This document shows positions 7,081 to 17,519 of a stretch of 64,000 nucleotides of DNA, piece by piece. The notes under the pieces are model-generated. The model ran no database searches. It saw only the letters and a list, made by a program, of their open reading frames with translations, and was not told the DNA's origin. Both the position numbers and the translations under genes were made by a program. This DNA is from Streptomyces changanensis (GTDB lineage Bacteria; Actinomycetota; Actinomycetes; Streptomycetales; Streptomycetaceae): NCBI RefSeq assembly GCF_024600715.1, contig NZ_CP102332.1, forward strand, positions 4,340,001 to 4,404,000, given 5' to 3'. How positions within the stretch are numbered: the stretch's first letter is position 1; each line of letters begins with the position of its first letter.

Positions 7081-9621
7081 GTGAGCGAGATACCTGGGAC
7101 GGCGAACGGCGTCGTGTGGCAGAGCAACCCGCCTGGCTCGATCTACGACTACATCAGGGTCGCGTCGTTCTCCATCGGCCCCGACGGGCTCGTCGACCAG
7201 TGGAGCCTGCGGGCCGCCGAACTGTTCGGCGTGCCCGCGGAGGACGTCAGGGGCAAGGACCCCGTCGAGGCGTTCATCCCCGCCGAACTGCGCTCGCGCG
7301 GGCACCGCAAGGTCGCCGAGATCCTCGACGGCAAGGAGTGGACGGGCCTGGTCCCGTTCCGCGTCCCCGGTGAGCGCCACACCCGCGGCCTCGCCGAGGT
7401 CTACGTCATGCCGAGCGAGACCGAGCACGGCGAACGCGCCGCGCTCTGTATCGTCGTGGACGTACGTGCCCTCCGCCACATCGAGACCGACCTGGCCTCG
7501 TCACAGGCGATATTCGGCCAATCCCCCTTCGGGTTCCTGCTGTTCGGCCCGGACCTGAAGGTCCAGCGGGCCAACAAGCGCTTCGCCACCGTCTTCGGCG
7601 GCAGCGCCGACGACCACCGCGGACGGACCGTCCACGACTACCTGTCCCGCTCCGAGGCCGACCGGATGACCGCCGCGCTCCGCCGCGTCATGGAGACCGG
7701 CGAGTCCGTCACCGACCTGGAGTTCGTCGGGACGGTGCCCGGCTCCACCGACCGGCGCCACTGGTCGGTGAACCTCTACCGCGTGCACAGCGGCACCGGC
7801 CGCCCCATCGGCGTCGCCGGCCTCGGCACGGACGTCACCCGCCGTCACAACGCCGCGCGCGAGGCCGCCAACGCCCGCCGCAACCTCGCCCTCCTCAACG
7901 AGGCCACCGCCCGCATCGGCACCTCCCTGGACCTGGAGACCACCGCGCGCGAGCTCCTCGACGTCGCCGTCCCCGGCTTCTGCGACCTGGCGTCCGTCGA
8001 CCTCTACCAGGGGCTCCTCAGCGGCGACGAGGCCCCGCCCGGGCGGGGCGGCGGACGCACCGCGGAACTCCGCCGCGTCGCCTTCGCCAGCGCCGTCTCC
8101 GACGCGCCTCTCGTCACCCCGCCCAGCGCCGGCACCCCCTGCTGCGAGACCGGCCCGACCCTCGTCGGCGCCGTGCACCGCTACCCCTTCCACTCGCCGT
8201 GCGCCCAGGCCCTGCGCACCGGCCGCCCCGCCCTGGTGCCCGCCGACGACGGCGGACTCGTGCACTCCACGCTCGCCGTGCCGATGGTCGCCCACGACAC
8301 GGTCGTCGGCCTCGTGCAGTTCTCCCGCGCCAAGGGCAGCGAGCCGTTCGGCGAACGCGACCGGGCCCTCGCCGTGGAACTCGCCGCCCGCGCCGCCGTC
8401 TGCATCGACAACGCCCGCCTCTACCGCCGCGAGCACGAGCGGGCCCTGATCCTCCAGCGCAGCCTGCTGCCGCCCGGCGACCCCGAGGCCGCCGGGCTCG
8501 ACATCGCCTGCCGGTACCTGCCGGGCAACGCCGCCACCGAGGTCGGCGGCGACTGGTTCGACGTCATCGACCTGCCCGGCCACCGCACCGCCCTCGTCGT
8601 CGGCGACGTCATGGGCCGCGGCCTGCGCGCGGCCGTCGCCATGGGCGAACTGCGCACCGCCGTCCGCACCCTGGCCCAGCTCGACCTGGAGCCGGCCGAG
8701 GTCCTCTCGCACCTCGACGAGATCACCCGCGGCCTCGGCGCCCCCATCGGCGCCCAGACCTCCCGCGCCGCCCACAAGCAGCGCGACCCCGAACTGTCCG
8801 AGGTGTACCTCGCGACCTGCGTCTACGCCGTGTACGACGCCGTCACGCGCCGCTGCACCTTCGCCAACGCCGGGCACCTGCCGCCCGTCCTCGTCGGACC
8901 CGGCCGGGAGGCCGAACTGCTCGACGTACCGCCGGGGATGCCGCTCGGCGTCGGCGGCGAACCCTTCGAGGAGGTCGAGGTCGAGCTGCCCGAGGACGCG
9001 CTGCTCGCCCTCTACACCGACGGGCTCGTCGAGTCGCGGGACCACCCGCTGGACGAGGGCCTGCAAGCGTTCCAGGAGGCCCTCACCGGGCCCCAGCGGC
9101 CCCTGGAGGACGTCTGCGACCACGTCCTCGGCAGCCTCGACACCCGCCACGGCCAGGACGACATCGCCCTGCTGATGGCGCGCGTGCGCGGCCTGCCCGC
9201 CGAGGCCGTCGGCGACTGGCGGCTGCCGCGCGAACCGCGCTCCGTGGGCCGCGCCCGCGAACTGGCCCGCGCCCAGCTCACCGCGTGGGACCTGGAACCC
9301 CTCGTCGACACCGTCGAACTGCTCGTCAGCGAACTCGTCACCAACGCCCTGCGGTACGGCGAGGGCGAGATCCGGCTGCGCCTGCTGCGCGACCGCACCC
9401 TCGTCTGCGAGGTGTGGGACGCGGGCCTCGTCCAGCCGCGGCGCCGACGCGCCCGCGACACCGACGAGGGAGGCCGCGGCCTCCAGCTCGTCGGGTTGCT
9501 CAGCGCGGGGTGGGGCTCGCGGCGCACGCCGCGCGGCAAGACGGTCTGGTTCGAACTCGCCCTACCCGACGGCGACGGCACGGCGGAGCCGACGGTCGAC
9601 CAGCTGCTCAGCATGTTCTGA
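7081..9621 (+). CDS. PAS-PAS-GAF-SpoIIE phosphatase-HATPase sensor
   Basis: An 846-residue soluble multi-domain switch protein. Visible order: PAS (about 20-125), second PAS with a PAC-like end (about 140-265, VNLYRVHSGTGRPIGVAGLGTDVTRR), GAF (about 275-445), PPM/SpoIIE-type Ser/Thr phosphatase (about 460-690, with EVGGDWFDVIDL and VVGDVMGRGLRAAVAMGELR carrying the metal-binding Asp residues, and LLALYTDGLVE), and a C-terminal HATPase (about 715-840, N-box LLVSELVTNALRYG, lid DEGGRGLQLV, end GKTVWFELALP). Such proteins sense small molecules or redox through PAS/GAF and set the phosphorylation state of anti-anti-sigma factors. GTG 7081 has GGAGGGGA 8 nt upstream. It lies downstream of the stand-alone HATPase gene. 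It ends in a triple hairpin repeat. Confidence 0.9.
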   Translation: MSEIPGTANGVVWQSNPPGSIYDYIRVASFSIGPDGLVDQWSLRAAELFGVPAEDVRGKDPVEAFIPAELRSRGHRKVAEILDGKEWTGLVPFRVPGERHTRGLAEVYVMPSETEHGERAALCIVVDVRALRHIETDLASSQAIFGQSPFGFLLFGPDLKVQRANKRFATVFGGSADDHRGRTVHDYLSRSEADRMTAALRRVMETGESVTDLEFVGTVPGSTDRRHWSVNLYRVHSGTGRPIGVAGLGTDVTRRHNAAREAANARRNLALLNEATARIGTSLDLETTARELLDVAVPGFCDLASVDLYQGLLSGDEAPPGRGGGRTAELRRVAFASAVSDAPLVTPPSAGTPCCETGPTLVGAVHRYPFHSPCAQALRTGRPALVPADDGGLVHSTLAVPMVAHDTVVGLVQFSRAKGSEPFGERDRALAVELAARAAVCIDNARLYRREHERALILQRSLLPPGDPEAAGLDIACRYLPGNAATEVGGDWFDVIDLPGHRTALVVGDVMGRGLRAAVAMGELRTAVRTLAQLDLEPAEVLSHLDEITRGLGAPIGAQTSRAAHKQRDPELSEVYLATCVYAVYDAVTRRCTFANAGHLPPVLVGPGREAELLDVPPGMPLGVGGEPFEEVEVELPEDALLALYTDGLVESRDHPLDEGLQAFQEALTGPQRPLEDVCDHVLGSLDTRHGQDDIALLMARVRGLPAEAVGDWRLPREPRSVGRARELARAQLTAWDLEPLVDTVELLVSELVTNALRYGEGEIRLRLLRDRTLVCEVWDAGLVQPRRRRARDTDEGGRGLQLVGLLSAGWGSRRTPRGKTVWFELALPDGDGTAEPTVDQLLSMF

Positions 9622-9713
9622 CCACCGCGACCGGCACCGCGACCGGCACCGCGGCCGCCAGCGCGACCGTGTCCGCCTTCGCCTCCGCGCGGCTCCCGTC
9701 CCCGGGCCCCGCG

Positions 9714-9816
9714 GGCTCCTGGGCGGCCCGTCCCGCCGGACGGGTGCGGCTCCTGGGCGGGCCCGTCCCGCCGGACGGGTGCGGCTCCTGAGCGGCCCGT
9801 CCCGCCGGACGGGCGG
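9714..9816. repeat. Three tandem 34/35-bp repeats, each a hairpin, between convergent genes
   Basis: Copies at 9714-9747, 9748-9782 and 9783-9816 differ at only a few bases (consensus begins GGCTCCTGGGCGGCCCGTCC). Each holds the inverted repeat CCCGTCC-CGCC-GGACGGG (first at 9727-9744). The array lies between the plus-strand sensor gene and the minus-strand TPM-like gene, ending about 2 nt before the latter's stop codon. It probably acts as a reiterated bidirectional terminator. Confidence 0.75.
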
Positions 9817-9817
9817 G

Positions 9818-11806
9818 TCAGAAGGGGGCGTCGCCGGCCAGCCGGTCCCGGGTGCCCCCGCCACCGAAGCGGGCGGGGCCCCCGGGCCACCCGCTGCCGG
9901 GCATGTCGCCGGGCTCGCCGTCCGCCACGCCCCCGACGAGGATCCCGCCGAGCACCGCGCCGCCGACCCCGTCCCGGCCCCCGGGGCCCTCGGGACTCTC
10001 CTGCGGGGTGCCGCGCAGCCGGACGTCCTGCTCGGCGAGCGCCTGCGCCTGCCGGGCCAGCGCGTCCGCCCGCTGGGCGTCCGCCAGGGCCTCCCCCGGG
10101 TCCCGCGCCGCGGCTGCCTCCGTCAGGTGGTGCCGGGCCTGTGCGAGCCGCGTCCGCGCGACGCTCCCCACGGCGCCCCGGTGGGCCGTCACGTACACCT
10201 CTGCCGCGCCCGCCGCCGACCGGGCGGCGAGCAGCGCCTGCTCCAGGAACGCCCGCGACCGCCGCGTCCCCTCGTCCCGCGCCAGCGCCTCGTCCAGGGC
10301 GGCGTCCGCCTCCTCCAGCCGGCGCAGCGCGTCGACCGGGTCGTACCCGCCGGCCTCGACCGCCCGGCGCACGTCGCCGGCCACCGACTCCAGCCGCGCC
10401 GCGCGGCCCCGCAACCCGCCCGCCGAGGCGGCGCCGCCGGGCGCCCCCTCCAAGGTCCGCCGGGCCTCCGCGAGGTCCGCCTCCGCCTCGGCGAGCGCGT
10501 CCGGCAACCGCCCGGCCGCCCCGGCGATCTCCACCGCCCGCCGGTCCACGGCCTCGACCAGCTGGTCCGCCTGGTCCAGGGCTCCCTCGGCGGCCCGCAG
10601 GTACACGGCCGCCCGCCGCCCGTCCCCCGCCACGCCGTCGCCGGGGGTGCCGTGGCCGGCGTCCGGGGAGGCGGGGCGGCCGACGGCCCCGTGAGGGGTA
10701 CCGGCACCGAGCCCGCCCGCGCCCGCCACGGGGTCGCGGGCACTGCCCGGTCCGGTGCCGGCGGTCCGGTCCGCCGGGGGGTCGGCGGTGTCGCCCGGCG
10801 GGCCGGGGTCCGTGGCGGGGTCCGCCGGGGCGCCGTCGGTGCCGGCCGGTCCGGGGCCGGTGGCGCCGTCAGCCCCCCGGTCGCCGGTGCCGTCCCGCTG
10901 CACGGCGCCGGTGCCGTCCGCCGCGCGGACCGGCGGGGCGTCCGGGGCGGGTGCGGCGAGGGCGGCGCGGGCGTGGGACAGGGCGGCCGCTGCGAAGTCC
11001 AGCCGGGCCCGGGCCACTTCGGGCGCGATCGCCACGGGCTCGGCGGCGGACCGCGCGTAACGGCCACGCATCGCGGTCAGCGCGGCCTCCGCCGTGGTGA
11101 GCCGCCCGACCAGCTCCCGGTGCGCCGCCTCCGCCGCTGCCAGGGCCACCGGAGCCGTGGCCTCCAGGTCGCGCAGCGTGTCGAAGTCCGGGGCCTCCTC
11201 GTCCAGGCGTCGCCCCGCGTCCGCGCAGCGGGCCACGACCTCCTCCAGTGCCGCCCGCCGGGCCGCCTCGTCCTCCGGGTGCCCGTCGTCCAGCCGCTGG
11301 CGCAGCCGGAACGCCGCCGCCACCTCATCCTCCGCGTACGCCAGTGCCTCGGCGGCGGACTTCACCGCCGCCTCGCCGTGCCCGGCCCGCGCCCAGGCCA
11401 GCTCCTCCCGGCTGGTGCGCAGCGCGTCGTCCGCCGCGACGAGGGCGCGCCGGGCCCGCTCGTCCAGCTCCGCCTCACGCGGTACGGCCGGGCCGCCGTG
11501 CGGCGTCGTGCGCGTCCGGACCCGCCGGCGGCGGGTGACGAAGGCGTACCCGGCCATCGCCAGCGCCGTCGCGAGCAGCGCCACCGGGACCACCAGGTCG
11601 ACGCCGGGCGCCCCGCCCTCCGGAGCGGGCGCGCCCGGCGGGGCGGCGGCCACCGGTGCGGGCGGTTCCGCGCGCACGTCAGGGGCGGCGGCCACCGGTG
11701 CGGGCGGTTCCGCGCGCACGTCAGGGGCGGCGGGGCCCACCAGCCAGCACACCGCCGCCGTCACTCCGGCGATCAGGGCCACGAGGGCCCGGGTGGCACT
11801 GCGCAT
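9818..11806 (-). CDS. Membrane protein of the TPM-protein type, apparently without the TPM domain
   Basis: A 662-residue protein. In order: signal peptide (about 1-25), a short Pro/Ala segment containing a 14-residue direct repeat (AAPDVRAEPPAPVA twice), one membrane helix (about 69-91), a basic stop-transfer (RRRRVRTRT), then a long Ala/Glu/Arg-rich helical region that should form coiled coils, and a Gly-rich tail ending GGGGTRDRLAGDAPF. The parts after the membrane helix match, from memory, the C-terminal half of streptomycete 'TPM domain-containing' proteins. In those, a folded extracellular TPM domain of about 150 residues sits between the signal peptide and the membrane helix. Here only about 40 residues lie between. 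A Pro/Gly/Asp-rich insert (about 285-390) interrupts the coiled-coil region. The start is taken at ATG 11806, with GTG 11809 and ATG 11866 as alternatives. No strong ribosome site was seen. Confidence 0.65.
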   Translation of the reverse strand: MRSATRALVALIAGVTAAVCWLVGPAAPDVRAEPPAPVAAAPDVRAEPPAPVAAAPPGAPAPEGGAPGVDLVVPVALLATALAMAGYAFVTRRRRVRTRTTPHGGPAVPREAELDERARRALVAADDALRTSREELAWARAGHGEAAVKSAAEALAYAEDEVAAAFRLRQRLDDGHPEDEAARRAALEEVVARCADAGRRLDEEAPDFDTLRDLEATAPVALAAAEAAHRELVGRLTTAEAALTAMRGRYARSAAEPVAIAPEVARARLDFAAAALSHARAALAAPAPDAPPVRAADGTGAVQRDGTGDRGADGATGPGPAGTDGAPADPATDPGPPGDTADPPADRTAGTGPGSARDPVAGAGGLGAGTPHGAVGRPASPDAGHGTPGDGVAGDGRRAAVYLRAAEGALDQADQLVEAVDRRAVEIAGAAGRLPDALAEAEADLAEARRTLEGAPGGAASAGGLRGRAARLESVAGDVRRAVEAGGYDPVDALRRLEEADAALDEALARDEGTRRSRAFLEQALLAARSAAGAAEVYVTAHRGAVGSVARTRLAQARHHLTEAAAARDPGEALADAQRADALARQAQALAEQDVRLRGTPQESPEGPGGRDGVGGAVLGGILVGGVADGEPGDMPGSGWPGGPARFGGGGTRDRLAGDAPF
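11641..11724. repeat. Two perfect 42-bp tandem repeats inside the TPM-like gene
   Basis: The same 42-bp unit occurs at 11641-11682 and 11683-11724 (starts GGGCGGCGGCCACCGGTGCG), with a few more matching bases after it. It is in frame (14 codons), so it lengthens the Pro/Ala linker by one unit without a frameshift. The perfect identity suggests a recent duplication. Confidence 0.9.
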
Positions 11807-12035
11807 CACACGGGCGAGGTTAGGCGGTTCCCCGGTGTCCCGCGACCGCGCGTACGGCGCACCCATGTGAGCGAACCGTCCGGGCCCCGCCGCGGGAGGC
11901 GTTGCGCCGCACGGGTGGGGTTGGCGGGTCGCCCCGCCGTGTCGCCGACGCACCGGCCGTTCCGTCCCTTTCAGTGGACGGGCAATAGGTGTGATCATCT
12001 CCAAAGTTCAGAAACCGGACGAAGAGGAACAAGCC

Positions 12036-14513
12036 ATGGCCCAGGTCGGCGCCCGCGCACTCCGGTCCGTCGCACTCCTCACCAGCGGGGTGCTCGCCGT
12101 CTCCGTACTCGCCGGCTGCAGCTCCGACGAGGAGGAGAGCAGCGCCCGCGCCGTGCCCGCGGACATCGCGGCGGCGCCGCGCGCACAGGTCAAGGACGGC
12201 GGAACCCTGCGGTGGGCGGTCGACGCGCTGCCCACCACCCTCAACGCCTTCCAGGCCGACGCGGACGCCACCACCGCGCGCATCACCGGCGCCGTCCTCC
12301 CCGCGCTCTTCACCCTCGACGAACGCGGCCGGCCGCAGCCCAACGGCGACTACCTGGAAACGGCGGAGATCGTCGAGCAGAAGCCGAAGCAGATCGTCCG
12401 CTACAAGCTCCGCCAGCAGGCCGTGTGGAGCGACGGCCGCGAGATCGGCGCTCCGGACTTCGTCGCCCAGTGGCGGGCCCTGAGCGGCCGCAACACCGCG
12501 TACTGGACCGCGCGCAACGCCGGTTACGAACGCATCGAGAAGATCGAGCGGGGCGCCTCCGACCTGGAGGTCCGGGTCACCTTCGCCAAGCCGTACGCGG
12601 ACTGGAAGGCGCTCTTCACACCGCTGTACCCCAAGGAGGTCATGGGGTCGCCGGACACCTTCAACGACGGGGCGCGCACCCGGCTCGCCACGTCGGCGGG
12701 CCCGTTCCGCCTGAAGACGGTCGACACTGGGGCGGGCACGGTCACCCTCGTCCGCGACCCGCGCTGGTGGGGCGAGCCGGCCAAGCTCGACAGCCTCGTC
12801 CTGCGCGTCGTCCCGCGCGACCGGCGCGCCCAGGCGCTCACCGCGAAGACCGTCGACCTCGCCGCCGTCGACCCCGCCGTCGCCCAGCGCGTCACTCGCG
12901 CCACGGAGACGGCGAAGACCGCGCCGGGCGGGGCCCCGGCCGCCAGTGCCCCGGCCGGCGCGGCCGGTGCCACCGCCCAGGGCGCCCCCGCGCAGGCCCC
13001 CGCCGCCGCGGCCCGCACCCGGCAGGCGCGGACCGCCCAGGACGTCGAGCGCGACGCCCTGCGCGGCTACGTCGTCCGCCGGACCCTGGAGCCCGCCTAC
13101 ACCCAGCTCGCCCTCAACGGCGCGTCCGGACCGCTCGCCGACGAACGGGTGCGCCGCGCCATCGCCCGCGCCATCGACCGCCAGGAGCTGGCGCAGGCGG
13201 TCCTGGCCCCGCTGGGGCTGCCCGCCGAACCGGTCGGCTCCCACCTCGCGCTCGCCGGTCAGTACGCGTACGCCGACAGCAGCGGCGCCCTCGGCAACCA
13301 GGACACCGAGGAAGCGCTCGCCCTGCTGGCCGACGCCGGCTGGACCAAGGCGGGCGCGCGCCGGACCGCCGCCCCCAAGGCGGGCGCCGAGGCGTCCACC
13401 ACCCCCTCCGGGGCCGCCTCGTCCTCCGCCCCCGCCTCGAAGGCGACCGCCTCCAAGGCGGTCGGCGCGGCGGCCAGGGCGGACGTGCCCTCCGACGAGG
13501 GCCTGTACATCGTCGGCGACGACAAGGCCGACCCGAAGGGCAGGCCCGGTACCCACGTCCTCGCCCCGGCCCCCGCGGCCGCCGTCCACAGCAGCCTCGT
13601 CTCCGCCCAGGCCCGGGCCCTCACGCGCGCCCTCACGGCCGCCGGAGCCGACGCCAAGGCCGACGACGCCAAGGCCGACGGTGACGCGAAGGAGCCGGGC
13701 GAGGGGCGGGCCGCCGCCAAGCCCGCGTCGGACGAGAAGAAGGCGACCGACGAGGAGAAGGCAGCCGACGGAAAGAAGGCCGCCGACGAGAAGAAGGCGA
13801 CCGGCGCCAAGGAGACCGCCGACGCCAAGGAGGCCGCAGGCGCCAAGAAGGCCCCCGCCGCCGACGCCCCCGGTCCCCAGCGCCCCGAGGCGCAGGGCGG
13901 CGCCCCCGGCGCGTACGCCCCCGTCGGCACCGCCGCCCCCGGCAAGAAGGCGAAGCCGGCCGCCGGTCCGCTCGGCAAGGACGGCCGGCCGCTGACCCTG
14001 CGCTTCGTCCTGCCGTCCGGGCCCGGCTCCGAGGTGCTGCGCTCGGTCGGCGACCGGATCTCCCGGATGCTGGACCGCATCGGCGTCCGCACGGAGATCA
14101 GCAAGGTCCCGGACGAGAACTTCTTCAAGGACCACATCGCCTCGGGCGACTACGACCTGGCCCTGTACTCCTGGCCCGGCACGGCCTTCCCCGCCACCGA
14201 CGGGCGGCCCATCTTCGCCAAGCCGGAGCCGGCCACCGACGGCTCCCTGCTGGTGGAGCAGAACTACACGCGGGTCGGCACGGACCACATCGACCAGCTC
14301 TTCGACCAGGCCGCCGCCGAGCTCGACGAGAAGGCCGCCCGCGACCTGGTCCGCCGGGCCGACGCCCGGATCTGGGCCGCCGCCGGCTCGATCCCGCTCT
14401 TCCAGCGGCCCGAGCTCGTGGCGGCGCGGAAGGACGTCGTCAACGCGGGCGCCTTCGGCTTCGCGACGCCCCGCTACGAGAACATCGGGTTCGCCGCGCG
14501 CAAGGCCGGGTGA
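12036..14513 (+). CDS. lpqW: LpqW-like lipoprotein, family 5 extracellular solute-binding fold
   Basis: An 825-residue lipoprotein. The signal peptide ends in the lipobox VLAGC, giving lipidated Cys28. The body is the SBP_bac_5 (oligopeptide-binding) fold, with segments such as GGTLRWAVDALPTTLN near the N-terminus and SGDYDLALYSWPG near the C-terminus. It has no transporter genes with it. It sits directly upstream of typA, which is the position of M. tuberculosis lpqW (Rv1166) next to typA (Rv1165). That synteny is why I call it LpqW-like. LpqW is known to influence mannosylated lipid synthesis in mycobacteria rather than to import peptides. It is unusually long because of low-complexity insertions: Ala/Pro-rich (about 296-335) and a very Lys/Ala/Asp-rich stretch (about 530-610, repeated DEKKAT-like motifs). 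Start ATG 12036 follows GAAGAGGA. An upstream ATG at 11991 is less likely. Confidence 0.7.
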   Translation: MAQVGARALRSVALLTSGVLAVSVLAGCSSDEEESSARAVPADIAAAPRAQVKDGGTLRWAVDALPTTLNAFQADADATTARITGAVLPALFTLDERGRPQPNGDYLETAEIVEQKPKQIVRYKLRQQAVWSDGREIGAPDFVAQWRALSGRNTAYWTARNAGYERIEKIERGASDLEVRVTFAKPYADWKALFTPLYPKEVMGSPDTFNDGARTRLATSAGPFRLKTVDTGAGTVTLVRDPRWWGEPAKLDSLVLRVVPRDRRAQALTAKTVDLAAVDPAVAQRVTRATETAKTAPGGAPAASAPAGAAGATAQGAPAQAPAAAARTRQARTAQDVERDALRGYVVRRTLEPAYTQLALNGASGPLADERVRRAIARAIDRQELAQAVLAPLGLPAEPVGSHLALAGQYAYADSSGALGNQDTEEALALLADAGWTKAGARRTAAPKAGAEASTTPSGAASSSAPASKATASKAVGAAARADVPSDEGLYIVGDDKADPKGRPGTHVLAPAPAAAVHSSLVSAQARALTRALTAAGADAKADDAKADGDAKEPGEGRAAAKPASDEKKATDEEKAADGKKAADEKKATGAKETADAKEAAGAKKAPAADAPGPQRPEAQGGAPGAYAPVGTAAPGKKAKPAAGPLGKDGRPLTLRFVLPSGPGSEVLRSVGDRISRMLDRIGVRTEISKVPDENFFKDHIASGDYDLALYSWPGTAFPATDGRPIFAKPEPATDGSLLVEQNYTRVGTDHIDQLFDQAAAELDEKAARDLVRRADARIWAAAGSIPLFQRPELVAARKDVVNAGAFGFATPRYENIGFAARKAG

Positions 14514-14552
14514 ACCCCCGGGGAACAAGAGCGCGGAGCCCCTCCGATCCGT

Positions 14553-14577
14553 TGCCCGCCGGCCCCGCCGGCGGGCA
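14553..14577 (+). terminator. Hairpin between the LpqW-like gene and typA
   Basis: A perfect 10-bp inverted repeat TGCCCGCCGG / CCGGCGGGCA with loop CCCCG, 39 nt after the upstream stop codon. Confidence 0.7.
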
Positions 14578-14707
14578 CGATCATGCCCGGGAGGCCGAGT
14601 GTGCGGCAGCCCCGTACCATGGACACAGCCGTGGCGCGTCCGCCCGGCGGGCGTACGAGGAACAAAGAGACGCCGCACCCACGATCCGAGAGAAGCGCAA
14701 GCCACTC

Positions 14708-16615
<1,908 letters not shown>

Positions 16616-16678
16616 CGCCGCGGCAGCACCAGCGCACACAGCAGCACAACAGGACGCGCGCCACGGCGCGCGGGCCCA

Positions 16679-16714
16679 CCGACGGCCGCCGGGTTCCCAC
16701 CCGGCGGCCGTCGG
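16679..16714 (+). terminator. Strong terminator after typA
   Basis: A perfect 16-bp stem CCGACGGCCGCCGGGT / ACCCGGCGGCCGTCGG with loop TCCC. Confidence 0.85.
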
Positions 16715-17519
16715 TCGTTCCCGAGGGGGGCCGGTGGGGGCGGTGCGACGGTCGGTGCGCGTCGTCTCCGCGTGCGCCGCGGGCGGTGCCGCGCGGTACG
16801 TCCGACGGGTTCACGTCAACGTGTTTTCGATCGCGAAGCGTCCGGTTATCGATCGTCGCTCTCCGGAACATGTGTTAACAGTCCGTTTCGCGGGTGTCTG
16901 TCTGTGCTCAGTTTGTCTGGATTTCGGGCAGCGGCACTTGGGCGATGTTGTCAAAACGAGACCCTTTAAGTGTGGTTTACAGCCCGGACGTACTTAATAG
17001 TTGGCTCCACTGAGCTCGGGTCGATGGGTCACGCGCTGTGGGGAGCGCCGACTCACGAGCACACGTGGTACAGCACTTCGCCGTCAGGGGTGTCGGCGGA
17101 GTGCCCCGTACCCAACCATGCAGTGATACGTGGACTCATGAGGAGGAACCCATGCGCGGTGCCACGAGCGCCAGTGGGGTCGGGTCGTCGCAGCTGGCTC
17201 CAACGGCCGGTCACCCGTGTACGTCAACCGGTCGGGCCGCCTGCAGCGGTCGGCGATTCTGAGACCCGGTCAACCGCTCGGCTCGCGCTCCTTTGGGGGG
17301 TAATCCACCCCTGCCGACCTTCCCTTCCGGCCTCCCGCCACGGGTCCCACCCGTCCGGCGGGCGGTGCTGCCGCCTTACCCCTTCACGGGTGCCCGGCAT
17401 GCCCGAAAGGCTCGTGAGGAACGTCGGGCAGCGGATCCGACGGACCGGGTGCACACCACCCGGTCGTCGCCGCACGCGCAGGACCGCGGGTCATCCGACA
17501 CCCGTGAAATGGACACACC
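16715..17519 (+). promoter_or_regulatory. Long upstream region of the bldK operon
   Basis: An 800-bp region without a convincing gene lies between the typA terminator and the first bldK gene. Part of it (about 16,820-17,000) is much less GC-rich than its surroundings and probably holds the promoter. It contains a 6-bp dyad, TTAAGT / ACTTAA, separated by 20 bp around 16,965-17,000. A 9-bp hairpin GACCGGGTG / CACCCGGTC (17443-17451 and 17457-17465, 5-nt loop) lies 55 nt before bldKA and could act on the leader mRNA. A well-formed ribosome site and ATG at 17152 open a 36-codon frame (see the separate entry). I could not settle a single promoter. Confidence 0.5.
17152..17262 (+). pseudogene. Possible leader ORF or relic of a solute-binding-protein gene start
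   Basis: ATG 17152 follows an excellent AGGAGGA site and opens 36 codons (MRGATSASGVGSSQLAP..., stop TGA at 17260-17262). The first bases (ATGCGCGG-GCCA) match the start of the solute-binding-protein gene at 24064 (MRGASQPTKWVAC). The bases AGTGGGGTCG that follow resemble that gene's AGTGGGTCG with one base inserted. It may be the frameshifted remnant of a lost binding-protein gene, or a short leader peptide. The similarity is short and the call is tentative. Confidence 0.3.

Noticed and set aside
9779..13684. A very long open frame of 1301 codons on the plus strand
   Set aside because: It runs antisense through the TPM-like gene and out of frame through the LpqW-like gene. Its Arg/Pro/Gly-rich composition is typical of shadow frames in GC-rich DNA.
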